Assembly: GCF_002150765.1 (NCBI RefSeq) | Contig: NZ_MUYM01000074.1 | Location: 53,220-87,463 of the forward strand | Origin: Lentzea kentuckyensis | Lineage (GTDB): Bacteria; Actinomycetota; Actinomycetes; Mycobacteriales; Pseudonocardiaceae | Reading direction: 5' to 3' | DNA length: 34,244 bases | Program-made: the position numbers and the translations under genes | Shown here: positions 1-8,941 of the stretch, piece after piece | How the letters are laid out: every line of letters starts with the position of its first letter | How positions within the stretch are numbered: the first letter of the stretch is position 1 | Notes under the pieces: generated by a model | What the model was told of the DNA's origin: nothing | Seen by the model: only the letters and a program-made list of their open reading frames with translations | Database searches by the model: none

Positions 1-101
1 CTACAACCAACTTGCAGGTGCGGCATCGTGAGAGCGCGACCATCGGGTCGCCTGTGCCTGCTGTCGCGGAAGTCCGTCCCTCCGGACCCGACAAAGCACT
101 A

Positions 102-713
102 CTAGTCCAGGTCGCCCGTCAGGTAGCGCTGCATGTTCGGGGCGATGGCCTTGACCAAGGTCTCCAGGTCGGCCGACGCCAGCGGTTCGAAGTGGACGAC
201 GTAGCGGACGATGCCCAGCCCGACCATCTGCGTCGCGCACAGGGTGGCGCGCAGCTCGCGTTGTTCGGCGCCGATCTCCGTCAGCAGGTTCTTGAAGATC
301 GCGTTGACGAAGAACGACTTCAGCGCGTTCGCGACCTCCTGCTGGCTGGTGACGCTGCGGATGAGCGCGGCGAAGGTGCCGCCGCCGGTCGCGTCCCAGA
401 CGGTGACGAAGGTGCGGATGATGCGTTCGCCCGCCTGTTCGACGGGGCCGTCGACCAGGCGTTTGAGGATCTCGGCCGGGTCGAACGGGAGCTGCAGCAC
501 GGCCTGGGCGAACAGGCCCTCCTTGCCGCCGAACCAGTGGTTGACCATGGCGGCGTCCACGCCTGCCTTGGCGGCGATCGCGCGGACCGTGGCGCCGTCG
601 TATCCCTTTTCCACGAACACTTCGCGGGCCGCGGCGACGAGGGCGGCCCTGGTGTCCTCGCCCGCGGCGCGGCGGCCTCGGCGTTTCTGGTTCACTTGCT
701 CCACATGGGTCAT
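102..713 (-). CDS. TetR/AcrR family transcriptional regulator
   Basis: A 203-residue one-component repressor. Residues about 20-65 form the TetR helix-turn-helix: a first helix with TRAALVAAAREVFVEKGYDG, then the recognition part with TVRAIAAKAGVDAAMVNHWF and the usual GGKEGLF that follows it. The C-terminal two-thirds (about 70-203) is a helical ligand and dimerisation domain whose ligand cannot be read from sequence. The ATG at 711-713 is chosen because the HTH then sits at the normal distance from the N terminus. The gene is divergent from trpE with 38 bp between starts, and a 7-bp inverted repeat lies in that gap, so autoregulation is likely and an effect on trpE is possible. The family call is firm; the target and ligand are unknown. 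Confidence 0.93.
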   Translation of the reverse strand: MTHVEQVNQKRRGRRAAGEDTRAALVAAAREVFVEKGYDGATVRAIAAKAGVDAAMVNHWFGGKEGLFAQAVLQLPFDPAEILKRLVDGPVEQAGERIIRTFVTVWDATGGGTFAALIRSVTSQQEVANALKSFFVNAIFKNLLTEIGAEQRELRATLCATQMVGLGIVRYVVHFEPLASADLETLVKAIAPNMQRYLTGDLD

Positions 714-715
714 AG

Positions 716-731
716 TTCAACAGATGTTGAA
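716..731. promoter_or_regulatory. Candidate TetR operator between the regulator gene and trpE
   Basis: TTCAACA-GA-TGTTGAA is a perfect 7-bp inverted repeat with a 2-bp centre, placed 2 bp upstream of the TetR start codon. Size and placement are typical of a TetR autoregulatory operator. It is AT-rich in an otherwise GC-rich region. Binding is inferred, not shown. Confidence 0.6.
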
Positions 732-751
732 TTTATGCAACAATTACCGGC

Positions 752-2290
752 ATGGTGAGCGTCATCGGGGCTGTGGCCGCCGTTGGTCTGGGGGCCGTGA
801 GCCCAACGCGTGAGGAGTTCCGGGAGCTGGCGGTCAACCGCCGGGTCATCCCGGTGGTGCGCAGGCTGCTGGCGGACGCGGAGACCCCTGTCGGGCTGTA
901 CCGCAAGCTCGGGGCCGATCGGCCCGGCACGTTCCTCTTCGAGTCGGCGGAGAACGGGCGCTCCTGGTCGCGGTGGTCGTTCATCGGCGTGCAGTCCTCG
1001 GCGGCGCTGACGGCGACCGGCGGTGAGGCGTTCTGGACGGGCACGCGGCCCGTGGGGCTGCCGGACGGCGGCGACCCGTTGCAGGCGCTGCGCGAGACCA
1101 TCGAGGTGCTGCGCACGGACCCGTTGCCCGGCATGCCCCCGCTGACCGGCGGCATGGTCGGCTACATCGGCTACGACGCGGTGCGGCGGCTGGAGCGGCT
1201 GCCGAACATCGCCGAGGACGACCTGAAGCTCCCCGAGCTGGTCATGCTGCTCGCTACCGACCTCGCGGCGCTCGACCACCACGAGGGCACGGTCACGCTC
1301 ATCGCGAACGCGATCAACTGGGACGACTCGCCCGAGCGCGTCGACGCCGCGTACGACGACGCGGTGCGGCGGCTCGACGAGATGACGACGCAGCTGCACA
1401 CGCCCGCGCCGCCGACCGCCGCCGTGTTCGCGCGGCCGAAGCCCGAGTTCCGGCGCCGGCGCTCGCAGGCCGAGCACTTCGCGGCCGTCGAGAAGGCCAA
1501 GGAGGCCATCCGGGCGGGCGAGGCGTTCCAGATCGTGGTGTCGCAGCGGTTCGAGATCGAGACCGACGCCGACGCGCTCGACATCTACCGGGTGCTGCGC
1601 GCGACGAACCCCAGCCCGTACATGTACCTGCTGCGCCTCGAGGGGTTCGACATCGTGGGCTCCAGCCCCGAGTCGCTCGTGACCGTGCGCGACGGCAAGG
1701 CGACCACCCACCCCATCGCGGGCACCCGCTGGCGGGCGGAGGATCCCGAAGAGGACGCGCTGCTCGAGAAGGACCTGCTCGCCGACCACAAGGAACGCGC
1801 GGAGCACCTGATGCTCGTCGACCTCGGCCGCAACGACCTGGGCCGCGTCTGCAAGCCGGGTTCCGTGCACGTCGTCGACTTCTTCAAGGTCGAGCGGTAC
1901 AGCCACGTCATGCACATCGTGTCGACCGTGACCGGTGAGCTCGCCGAGGGCAAGACCGCCTACGACGCGGTCGCCGCGTGCTTCCCGGCCGGCACGCTGT
2001 CCGGTGCGCCCAAGCCGCGCGCGATGGAGCTCATCGAGGAGTTGGAACCCACCCGTCGTGGCCTCTACGGCGGCGTTGTGGGCTACTTCGACTTCGCCGG
2101 GGACGCGGACACCGCCATCGCCATCCGGACCGCCCTGGTGCGCGAAGGGGTGGCGTACGTGCAGGCCGGCGGCGGCATCGTGGCCGACTCGGACCCGCTG
2201 GCCGAGGACAACGAGTGCCTGAACAAGGCGGGCGCGGTGCTGGCCGCGATCGCCACCGCGCAGACGATGGCGCCGGCTGTTGAAAGCTAG
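752..2290 (+). CDS. trpE: Anthranilate synthase component I
   Basis: Converts chorismate plus ammonia or glutamine-derived nitrogen to anthranilate, the first committed step of tryptophan synthesis, working with a TrpG glutaminase that is not encoded here. It has the N-terminal Anth_synt_I domain (FLFES, corresponding to the LLES feedback motif region) and the chorismate-binding domain with HPIAGTR, EKDLLADHKERAEHLMLVDL, GRNDLGRV and FPAGTLSGAPKPRAMELIEE. The length of about 512 residues is normal for the unfused form. The ATG at 752 gives a 15-residue hydrophobic lead. A GTG at 797, preceded by GGGG and giving MSPTREEF, is an equally good or better start. The 3' end overlaps the next gene by 11 bp. 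Function is confident; the start is uncertain. Confidence 0.96.
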   Translation: MVSVIGAVAAVGLGAVSPTREEFRELAVNRRVIPVVRRLLADAETPVGLYRKLGADRPGTFLFESAENGRSWSRWSFIGVQSSAALTATGGEAFWTGTRPVGLPDGGDPLQALRETIEVLRTDPLPGMPPLTGGMVGYIGYDAVRRLERLPNIAEDDLKLPELVMLLATDLAALDHHEGTVTLIANAINWDDSPERVDAAYDDAVRRLDEMTTQLHTPAPPTAAVFARPKPEFRRRRSQAEHFAAVEKAKEAIRAGEAFQIVVSQRFEIETDADALDIYRVLRATNPSPYMYLLRLEGFDIVGSSPESLVTVRDGKATTHPIAGTRWRAEDPEEDALLEKDLLADHKERAEHLMLVDLGRNDLGRVCKPGSVHVVDFFKVERYSHVMHIVSTVTGELAEGKTAYDAVAACFPAGTLSGAPKPRAMELIEELEPTRRGLYGGVVGYFDFAGDADTAIAIRTALVREGVAYVQAGGGIVADSDPLAEDNECLNKAGAVLAAIATAQTMAPAVES

Positions 2291-2681
2291 TCGTCCACTG
2301 TGGATCGCCGCACTCCTGCTGGTGGGTGCGGCGGGTGCCTTCTGGGGCGCCGGCCTCGTGCCGGTGGCGTTGCTGAGCCTCGCGGCTGTCGCGGCGGTCG
2401 TGGCGGTCAGCGGGGTGGCCCGGCGCGTGCTGGGCGCGTTGCTGATCGTCGTGGGCATCGCCGCCGCGTTCTCCGGCCACTGGCTGGCGATCGCCGGAGG
2501 CGTGCTCGTGGCGGGCTCCGGCGGCCTTCAGGTAGCGCTCGGGACCCGGATGCCGAAGATCGGGGTGGGCGGGCAGAAGGCCCGCTCGCACGACCCGGAG
2601 ACGGACATGTGGCGCGCGCTGGAGCGTGGAGATGATCCAACCGACGATAAGACCCCCCGCGGGCCTTCCTCGAACGAGTGA
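2280..2681 (+). CDS. Trp operon-associated membrane protein (TIGR02234-like)
   Basis: A 133-residue membrane protein starting with TTG at 2280, overlapping the end of trpE by 11 bp, so the two are probably translationally coupled. Hydrophobic segments lie near residues 7-20, 25-45, 48-64 and 68-86, followed by a charged cytosolic tail (about 90-133) rich in D, E, K and R. It occupies the position of the small membrane protein found between trpE and trpC in mycobacteria and other actinobacteria (Rv1610 position), annotated as Trp biosynthesis-associated membrane protein. It is shorter than many family members, mainly in the first loop. Its biochemical role is not known. The family assignment rests on synteny and hydropathy. 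Confidence 0.8.
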   Translation: MKASRPLWIAALLLVGAAGAFWGAGLVPVALLSLAAVAAVVAVSGVARRVLGALLIVVGIAAAFSGHWLAIAGGVLVAGSGGLQVALGTRMPKIGVGGQKARSHDPETDMWRALERGDDPTDDKTPRGPSSNE

Positions 2682-2706
2682 AGATCATTCATCCGCATTC
2701 ACGCAT

Positions 2707-2817
2707 GTGACACGTGCACAACCATGGCTAGCTGCGTGGACACCGAACCCCCGGTGGCTGGGGCATTACTCCGCCGGGGTTAGCATCCCCATAGCGGGAA
2801 GGGGAGCAAGACTGTGA
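2707..2817 (+). promoter_or_regulatory. Candidate Trp-rich leader ORF coupled to trpC
   Basis: A GTG-started reading frame of 36 codons runs through the gap before trpC. It has TGG codons at 2725, 2737 and 2755, that is three Trp in 11 codons (QPWLAAWTPNPRWLGHY), in a region otherwise without a gene. Its TGA (2815-2817) overlaps the trpC GTG start (2814-2816). G/C-rich arms that could pair lie downstream: the CCCCGG run at 2749-2754 with CCGGGG at 2774-2779, or the GGGG at 2760-2763 with CCCC at 2787-2790. This could be a tryptophan-responsive leader. Against it, no Shine-Dalgarno precedes the GTG, and a -10-like TAGCAT lies inside the frame. Confidence 0.35.
2781..2786 (+). promoter_or_regulatory. 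Possible -10 element of an internal trpC promoter
   Basis: TAGCAT fits the actinobacterial TANNNT -10 pattern and lies 27 bp before the trpC GTG, leaving room for a short leader containing the Shine-Dalgarno GGAAGGGG. No convincing -35 hexamer is seen. If this is the real promoter, the Trp-rich frame around it would not be transcribed as a leader from here. Confidence 0.4.
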
Positions 2818-3623
2818 CGGTTCTCGAGTCGATCCTCGAAGGTGTGCGTGAGGATCTCGCCGCTCGCGAGGCTCAGTTGTCCTTCGACGTCGTCAAGGAG
2901 CGCGCGGCCAAGGCAGCCCCGCCGCTTGACGTGATGTCTGTGCTGCGCGGGCCGAACGTGGGTGTCATCGCCGAGGTCAAGCGCCGCAGCCCCTCCAAGG
3001 GCGCGCTGGCGGAGATCCCGGAGCCAGCCGAGCTCGCGTCCGCGTACGAGGCGGGCGGCGCGTCGGTGATCAGCGTGCTGACCGAGCAGCGCCGCTTCGG
3101 CGGATCGCTGGCGGACTTCGACGCGGTGCGCCGGACGGTGAAGATCCCACTGCTGCGCAAGGACTTCATCGTGTCGCCGTACCAGGTGCACGAGGCGCGG
3201 ATGCACGGCGCTGATCTGGTGCTGCTGATCGTGGCGGCGCTGGAGCAGAACGCGCTGGTGTCGCTGCTCGACCGGGTCGAGTCGCTCGGCATGACGGCGC
3301 TCGTCGAGGTGCACACGGCCGAAGAGGCCGACCGTGCGCTGGAGGCGGGTTCGTCGGTCATCGGGGTGAACGCGCGCAACCTCCACACGTTGGAGGTGGA
3401 CAAAGACGTTTTCGGCAGGATCGCTCCGGGGCTACCCTTCGAGACGATCAAGATCGCCGAGTCGGGTGTGACCGGGCCCGGCGACCTGATGTCGTACGCC
3501 GGTGCTGGCGCCGACGCGGTGCTCGTCGGCGAAAGCCTGGTGACCAGCGGCGACCCCAAGGCCGCCGTGAACAAGCTCGTGACCGCCGGTTCGCACCCGG
3601 CGTGCCCGAGGCCGAGCCGATAA
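2814..3623 (+). CDS. trpC: Indole-3-glycerol phosphate synthase
   Basis: Closes the indole ring: CdRP to indole-3-glycerol phosphate plus CO2 and water. At 269 residues it is a single (beta/alpha)8 barrel, unfused to TrpF. Visible active-site motifs are IAEVKRRSPSKG at about 52-63, with Glu54 and Lys56 and the phosphate-binding SPS; LLRKDFIV with the second catalytic Lys; GVNARNL; and the C-terminal phosphate loop ESGV..AGADAVLVGESL. The GTG at 2814 has the Shine-Dalgarno GGAAGGGGAG about 7 nt upstream and gives the family N terminus TVLESILEGVREDLA. It is followed after 25 bp by trpB. Confidence 0.97.
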   Translation: MTVLESILEGVREDLAAREAQLSFDVVKERAAKAAPPLDVMSVLRGPNVGVIAEVKRRSPSKGALAEIPEPAELASAYEAGGASVISVLTEQRRFGGSLADFDAVRRTVKIPLLRKDFIVSPYQVHEARMHGADLVLLIVAALEQNALVSLLDRVESLGMTALVEVHTAEEADRALEAGSSVIGVNARNLHTLEVDKDVFGRIAPGLPFETIKIAESGVTGPGDLMSYAGAGADAVLVGESLVTSGDPKAAVNKLVTAGSHPACPRPSR

Positions 3624-3648
3624 GGCGTTCTGCAAGAGGAGTGACTCG

Positions 3649-4868
<1,220 letters not shown>

Positions 4869-4869
<1 letters not shown>

Positions 4870-5657
4870 TGTCGTTGTCTGACGTGTTTGCTGCCGCGCG
4901 GGCCGAGTCGCGGGCCGCGCTGGTCGGCTACCTCCCGGCGGGTTTCCCGACGGTCGAGGGCTCCAAGGACTACCTCCGTTCGATGATCGACGCGGGTTGC
5001 GACGTGGTCGAGGTCGGTCTGCCGTTCTCCGACCCGGTGATCGACGGCCCGACGATCCAGGCCGCCGCCGAGCAGGCGTTGTCCGCCGGCTTCCGCGTGC
5101 GCGACCTGTTCGACGTGGTCGCCGCCGTCGCGGACGCCGGTGGGCGCGCGGTCGTGATGACGTACTGGAACCCCGTGCTGCGGTACGGCGTGGACGCGTT
5201 CGCCCGCGACCTCGCGGCCGCGGGTGGCCTCGGGATGATCACGCCGGACCTCGTGCCGGACGAGGCCGACGACTGGATGGCGGCTTCCGAGGCGCACGGG
5301 CTGGACCGGATCTTCCTGGTGGCGCCGTCGTCCACTGAGGAGCGCATCGCGATGACCGCGCGTGCCTCCTCCGGTTTCCTCTACGCCACGGCGGTCATGG
5401 GCGTGACGGGTGCGCGTGATGTGGTGTCGTCTGCTGCTCCTGAGTTGGTCGGACGGGTTCGCGAGCACACCTCGATCCCGGTCGGCGTCGGTCTCGGCGT
5501 GCGCTCCGGCGCGCAGGCCGCCGAGATCGCCGGCTTCGCGGACGGCGTGATCGTCGGGTCTGCTTTCGTGTCGGCGGTGGCCGAGGGCGACGGTGCGGTG
5601 CGCGCGCTGGCCGCTGACCTGGCCAAGGGCGTGCGATCGGCTGCCGCGACCGTCTGA
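4869..5657 (+). CDS. trpA: Tryptophan synthase alpha subunit
   Basis: Cleaves indole-3-glycerol phosphate to indole and glyceraldehyde-3-phosphate. A 262-residue TIM barrel. Catalytic Glu48 lies in EVGLPFSDP and catalytic Asp59 in PVIDGPTIQ. The phosphate site is seen as YATAVMGVTGAR and as GVGLGVRSGAQAAEI followed by ADGVIVGSAFV. The ATG shares its A with the trpB stop. It is the last gene of the trp cluster, and a strong inverted repeat follows 12 bp after the stop. In related genomes lgt follows directly; here about 1.5 kb separates them. Confidence 0.97.
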
Positions 5658-5669
5658 TGTGCTTCTGGT

Positions 5670-5709
5670 GAACCGCTCGGCCCTGCTCGGGGCCGGGCGG
5701 TTCTGCTTT
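5670..5709 (+). terminator. Hairpin terminator after trpA
   Basis: A 14-bp stem, GAACCGCTCGGCCC at 5670-5683 with its partner at 5690-5703, one G-T wobble and a 6-nt loop. It is followed by TGCTTT, a weak T tract, as is usual in high-GC actinobacteria. Confidence 0.8.
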
Positions 5710-6049
5710 GTAGCGGTGAAACCGACTCTGCAGCGGCGGCTTCACCGCAAGGTTGTTCGGGTGGCGCGGTGTACAGCTTTGAACGGTTGAACACTGTGCT
5801 CGCCATCGAGTGGTTGTCGGGATGGCGGGTATTCAGTTGTGGTGGTCTTGCCTCCTTTCGGAGTCTTTAGCGTTCCTCCAAGAGCATGACACAGATTCGA
5901 ACACCTGATCGAGTGAACCTCGATCGGTTGGGGCCAAAACCCCGTTTTGTTGCCGGTCTGACCTGCGATCGTGGCGCTATGTGCAAGCCAGCCATCCGCA
6001 CGGCGTGCCACACTGGTGGTGCGCAGGCGGTCAACGGAGGTGATGGCCA
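5710..6049. other. Intergenic region with no recognisable gene
   Basis: This 340-bp stretch has no ORF with family-like content on either strand and is less GC-rich than its surroundings. It holds an imperfect SOS box (5897-5912), a GATCGAG/CTCGATC inverted repeat at 5907-5925 and a GGGG-6 nt-CCCC mini hairpin at 5930-5943 followed by GTTTTGTT. The Shine-Dalgarno GGAGG of the next gene is at 6036-6040. It may have been altered when DNA was inserted between trpA and lgt. Confidence 0.5.
5897..5912 (+). promoter_or_regulatory. Imperfect LexA/SOS box upstream of the Uma2 gene
   Basis: TCGAAC-ACCT-GATCGA matches the actinobacterial SOS consensus TCGAAC-N4-GTTCGA at 11 of 12 defined positions. 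It lies 137 bp before the Uma2 start. A promoter overlapping it is not obvious, so regulation by DNA damage is only a suggestion. Confidence 0.4.
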
Positions 6050-6619
6050 GTGGCGGCGCCAGCCGAAGCCAAGGTCGATTTCCTGCTGCCCAACCACGAG
6101 GGGCCCTGGACGATCGAGGACGTCCTCGCCTTGCCTGAGGACAACAGTCAACGCATCGAACTCGTTGACGGGATGCTTTACGTGAGTCCGCTGGGTACCG
6201 CCGCACACCAACGACTGGTGTTCGAGGCGTCGTACGCGCTGCGTGGAGCGTGTCCGAAGGAGTTCGAGGCCACGATCGAGCTGAACGTCGAGTTCGATGA
6301 TCGCCGGCTGTTCATCCCCGACTTCACCGTGCTCAAGAAAAGGGGCGCGAAGGGTTTGACGGTGCCGGTGGAGGACGTGCTCCTCATCGGTGAGGTGATC
6401 TCCCGGAGCACCAAGCTGAAGGACCTGGTCGTCAAGCGCCAGGTGTACGCCGAAGCCGGTGTGCCCTACTACCTGATCATCGATCCGGCCAAGGACGTTC
6501 CCGTGGCCACGTTGTTCGAGCTCGCAGAAGGTGGGAAGTACGTCGAGATCGCGCGCAGCGACAACGGTGTGCTGACCTTCGAGCGGCCGTTCCCGGTCAC
6601 CATCGAGCTGCCCTCTTAG
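6050..6619 (+). CDS. Uma2 family (DUF820) PD-(D/E)XK endonuclease-like protein
   Basis: A 189-residue protein of the Uma2 family, which has a restriction-endonuclease fold. The motifs run in the family order: RIELVDGMLYVSP at about 36-48 (Glu), an IPDFTVL strand (catalytic Asp), then LIGEVISRSTKLKDLVVKRQ (Glu-x-Ile plus Lys) and YAEAGVPYYLIIDP. The GTG at 6050 has GGAGG 9 bp upstream; the nearby ATG at 6043 is out of frame. Members are common and often multicopy in actinobacteria and cyanobacteria; their biological role is unsettled. This copy sits alone between trpA and lgt, where relatives have no gene, so it was probably inserted. No partner methylase or antitoxin is visible. Confidence 0.9.
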   Translation: MAAPAEAKVDFLLPNHEGPWTIEDVLALPEDNSQRIELVDGMLYVSPLGTAAHQRLVFEASYALRGACPKEFEATIELNVEFDDRRLFIPDFTVLKKRGAKGLTVPVEDVLLIGEVISRSTKLKDLVVKRQVYAEAGVPYYLIIDPAKDVPVATLFELAEGGKYVEIARSDNGVLTFERPFPVTIELPS

Positions 6620-6631
6620 CCGTAGCGCCAC

Positions 6632-6953
6632 TCCAGCCGGGTGGTAGACCTCCCGGCATATCGACCTCAACGCGTGGTGGACGCGCGCGGTCCGCTCCGA
6701 GCGGAGCGATACGTATCGCGCAAAAGAGCCAGCCACGTCGCGAGGGGCGAACACGGAGGAGAGGCACGCGGTCGCACAAGGCCCACGCGCGCCACTCGTC
6801 GGCGAGCTCGGTGATCCGCGTGGCGTCGTCGCACAACGGCGCGAAGTGTCGCACCCCCTCGACGGGCTTGGATTCCGTGGCGCCGTTGTCCGCCGTGGCC
6901 ACCAGGTTCACGTATCGCCCACCGGCAATGACATACCTGACGACGCGCGCCCG
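6632..6953 (-). pseudogene. Remnant of an FAD-dependent monooxygenase (salicylate hydroxylase-like)
   Basis: Two pieces of a class A flavoprotein monooxygenase lie in order but in different minus-strand frames. Piece one (6953 to about 6750) reads VVRYVIAGGRYVNLVA, then a stretch ending RAWALCDRVPLLRV. This resembles the family segment HYPVRGGELVNFVA ... RWALYDREPLPRW. Piece two (about 6724 to 6632) reads ARYVSLRSERTARV ... YHPAG, like the C-terminal RYEALRxxRxxRV ... YHxxxG helix. The GD(A/S)AH flavin-binding segment that should join them is missing, as is the whole N-terminal Rossmann half. A deletion plus a frameshift is the simplest reading. The comparison is from memory of family motifs, so the family name is tentative, but the disrupted order is visible. 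Nothing else is seen between 6954 and 7197. Confidence 0.5.
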
Positions 6954-7197
6954 CTGGTGGCGCGCCGGGTGGTGCGCTGGTGAGACTGCTGGGCGGACCG
7001 CTGGTGGGAGCCGCACGAGTTCGAAGCTGGGGAGCGGCGCGAGTTCGAGGTCGCACGGCCTATGCGCAGCTACCACACACACGTGCCTGGCCGGGTACCC
7101 CCAATTTCAATTCTAGGGAGCGGCACCGACAGGTTCTGGCTCGGTAACGATCGAGCTTCCGAACGAGACGCGCACGAGAGGTTCACAAGGCCACCGG

Positions 7198-7203
7198 TAC
7201 GGT
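7198..7203 (+). promoter_or_regulatory. Possible -10 element of lgt giving a leaderless mRNA
   Basis: TACGGT (TANNNT) ends 7 bp before the GTG at 7211. That distance would place the transcription start at or next to the start codon, and there is no Shine-Dalgarno for this GTG. This favours 7211 over the GTG at 7202, which overlaps the element. Confidence 0.4.
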
Positions 7204-7210
7204 GGGCGAC

Positions 7211-8227
7211 GTGTTGAACGGGTTGAACGCCGTCCTGGCCACGATCCCGAGCCCAGACCGTGGTGTTTGGTATCTCGGTCCGCTCCCCATCAGGGCCTAC
7301 GCGCTGTGCATCATCGCCGGCATCATCGTCGCCATCTGGTGGGGTGAGCGCCGTTGGGTCGAACGCGGCGGCATCAAGGGCGAGGTGACCGACATCGCCG
7401 TGTGGGCGGTGCCGTTCGGCCTCGTCGGCGGGCGGCTCTACCACGTCATCACGGACAACCAGAAGTACTTCGGGCCGGGCAAGAACCCGCTCGCGGCGCT
7501 GGAGATCTGGAACGGCGGCCTCGGCATCTGGGGTGCCATCGCGCTCGGCGCGGTCGGTGCCTGGATCGGGTGCCGGCGCAAGGGCATCCCGCTGCCGGCG
7601 CTGGCGGACGCGCTGGCGCCCGGCATCGTGGTGGCGCAGGCCATCGGGCGGCTCGGCAACTACTTCAACCAGGAGCTCTACGGCGGCGACACGACGTTGC
7701 CGTGGGGTCTGGAGATCTACCGCCGCGTCACGCCGGAGGGGCGTGAGGACGCGCTGGCCGGGGTGGCGATCGATCACACGCCGATCCAGGTCGTGCATCC
7801 GACGTTCCTCTACGAGCTGCTGTGGAACCTCGGCGTCGCCTTGCTGCTCGTGTGGGCCGACCGCAAGTTCCGGCTGGGTCACGGGCGGACGTTCGCGCTG
7901 TACGTCGCGGGCTACACGGCCGGGCGGTTCTGGATCGAGCTGATGCGCACCGACGAGGCGACGCTGATCTTCGGCACGCGCGTGAACGTGTTCGTGTCGG
8001 TGCTGGTGTTCCTCGGTGCGGTCGCCTACTTCATCATCGCCAGGTCTCGCGGTGAACGTGAGGACGTGGCTGCGCTGCGCGGCACCGGGCCCGTGGAAGA
8101 CGGAGAACCCGCGGCCGAGAACAAGGCCGAAGAGGCCGAAGTCGTCGAGGAGCAGGACGACGCCGCGAAGGACGAGAAGAGCCCCGCGGAGTCCGTCAAC
8201 TCCCCGGAGTCCGTCAAACCGGAGTGA
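7211..8227 (+). CDS. lgt: Prolipoprotein diacylglyceryl transferase
   Basis: Transfers diacylglycerol from phosphatidylglycerol to the lipobox cysteine of prolipoproteins at the inner face of the membrane, the first step of lipoprotein maturation. About 338 residues with seven hydrophobic segments. The Lgt signature is present as GRLGNYFNQELYGG, along with PIRAYALCIIAGI near the N terminus, WNGGLGIWGA, and HPTFLYELLWNL in the second half. A hydrophilic Glu/Asp-rich tail of about 50 residues (GEREDVAAL to the end) is an actinobacterial extension. The start is GTG 7211 (MLNGLNAVLATIPSP); GTG 7202 would add three residues. The next gene starts 3 bp after the stop, so lgt and the response regulator are probably co-transcribed. 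Lgt after trpA is conserved context. Confidence 0.96.
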   Translation: MLNGLNAVLATIPSPDRGVWYLGPLPIRAYALCIIAGIIVAIWWGERRWVERGGIKGEVTDIAVWAVPFGLVGGRLYHVITDNQKYFGPGKNPLAALEIWNGGLGIWGAIALGAVGAWIGCRRKGIPLPALADALAPGIVVAQAIGRLGNYFNQELYGGDTTLPWGLEIYRRVTPEGREDALAGVAIDHTPIQVVHPTFLYELLWNLGVALLLVWADRKFRLGHGRTFALYVAGYTAGRFWIELMRTDEATLIFGTRVNVFVSVLVFLGAVAYFIIARSRGEREDVAALRGTGPVEDGEPAAENKAEEAEVVEEQDDAAKDEKSPAESVNSPESVKPE

Positions 8228-8230
8228 TCT

Positions 8231-8893
8231 GTGCGCGTGCTCGTCGTCGAGGATGACGACCGGGTGGCACGAGGCCTGCTGACCGCGCTGCGGCACGCCG
8301 GCTACGAGGTGCATCGGGTGGCCACGGCCGCCGACGCGCTGCGTGCCGCTCCCGCCGACGTGGTGCTGCTCGACCTCGGCTTGCCCGACGGCGACGGCCT
8401 GGACGTGCTGCGCGAGTTGCGGCACCGTCCGGGCACCGCCGTCATCACCGTCACCGCGCGCGGTGAGGAACGCGAACGCGTGCTCGGGCTGCGCGCGGGC
8501 GCGGACGACTACGTGGTGAAGCCGTTCGGCACGTCGGAGCTCCTGGCCCGCATCGAGGCTGTGCTAAGACGAACCCGCACGCACCGCGCCGGGCCCGAGA
8601 GCGACCTGTTGGTGCAGGTCGGCGCGTTGCAGCTCTCCACGTCGACGCGCGAGGTCACGCTGGACGGCGAGCCGCTGTCGCTGACCCGAAAGGAGTTCGA
8701 CCTGCTCGCGCTGCTCGCCACCCGCAAGGGCGAGGTGGTGAGCCGGGACTTCATCGTCGACCAGGTGTGGCAGGCGCACTGGGAGGCGCCGTCGCGGACG
8801 CTGGACACGCACATCGCGGCCCTGCGCGGGAAGCTCGGCGGGCACGTCAGGATCGAGACGGTCCGGGGTGTGGGCTACCGCCTCGCCACGTGA
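8231..8893 (+). CDS. OmpR/PhoB-type response regulator
   Basis: A 220-residue two-component regulator. The receiver domain is at 1-115, with the acidic pocket EDDD at 7-10, phospho-acceptor Asp48 (VVLLDLGLPDGDG), Thr75 and Lys97 (VVKPF). The winged-helix DNA-binding domain is about 125-219, with LTRKEFDLLALLA, SRTLDTHIAALRGKL and the closing VRGVGYRL wing. It starts with GTG 3 bp after lgt and is followed 48 bp later by the histidine kinase, its likely partner. Neighbouring TAXI and DctA genes suggest dicarboxylate control. The family call is firm; the target is inferred from context. Confidence 0.95.
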   Translation: MRVLVVEDDDRVARGLLTALRHAGYEVHRVATAADALRAAPADVVLLDLGLPDGDGLDVLRELRHRPGTAVITVTARGEERERVLGLRAGADDYVVKPFGTSELLARIEAVLRRTRTHRAGPESDLLVQVGALQLSTSTREVTLDGEPLSLTRKEFDLLALLATRKGEVVSRDFIVDQVWQAHWEAPSRTLDTHIAALRGKLGGHVRIETVRGVGYRLAT

Positions 8894-8941
8894 CGAGTCT
8901 CCGAGAGACATCCGCAAACAGGTGCGGAACAATCTCAACTG

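Noticed and set aside
72..87. GTCCG-6 nt-CGGAC as a terminator of the TetR gene
   Set aside because: Only 5 bp of stem and no T tract on the minus-strand side; too weak to list. Positions 1-101 otherwise show no feature.
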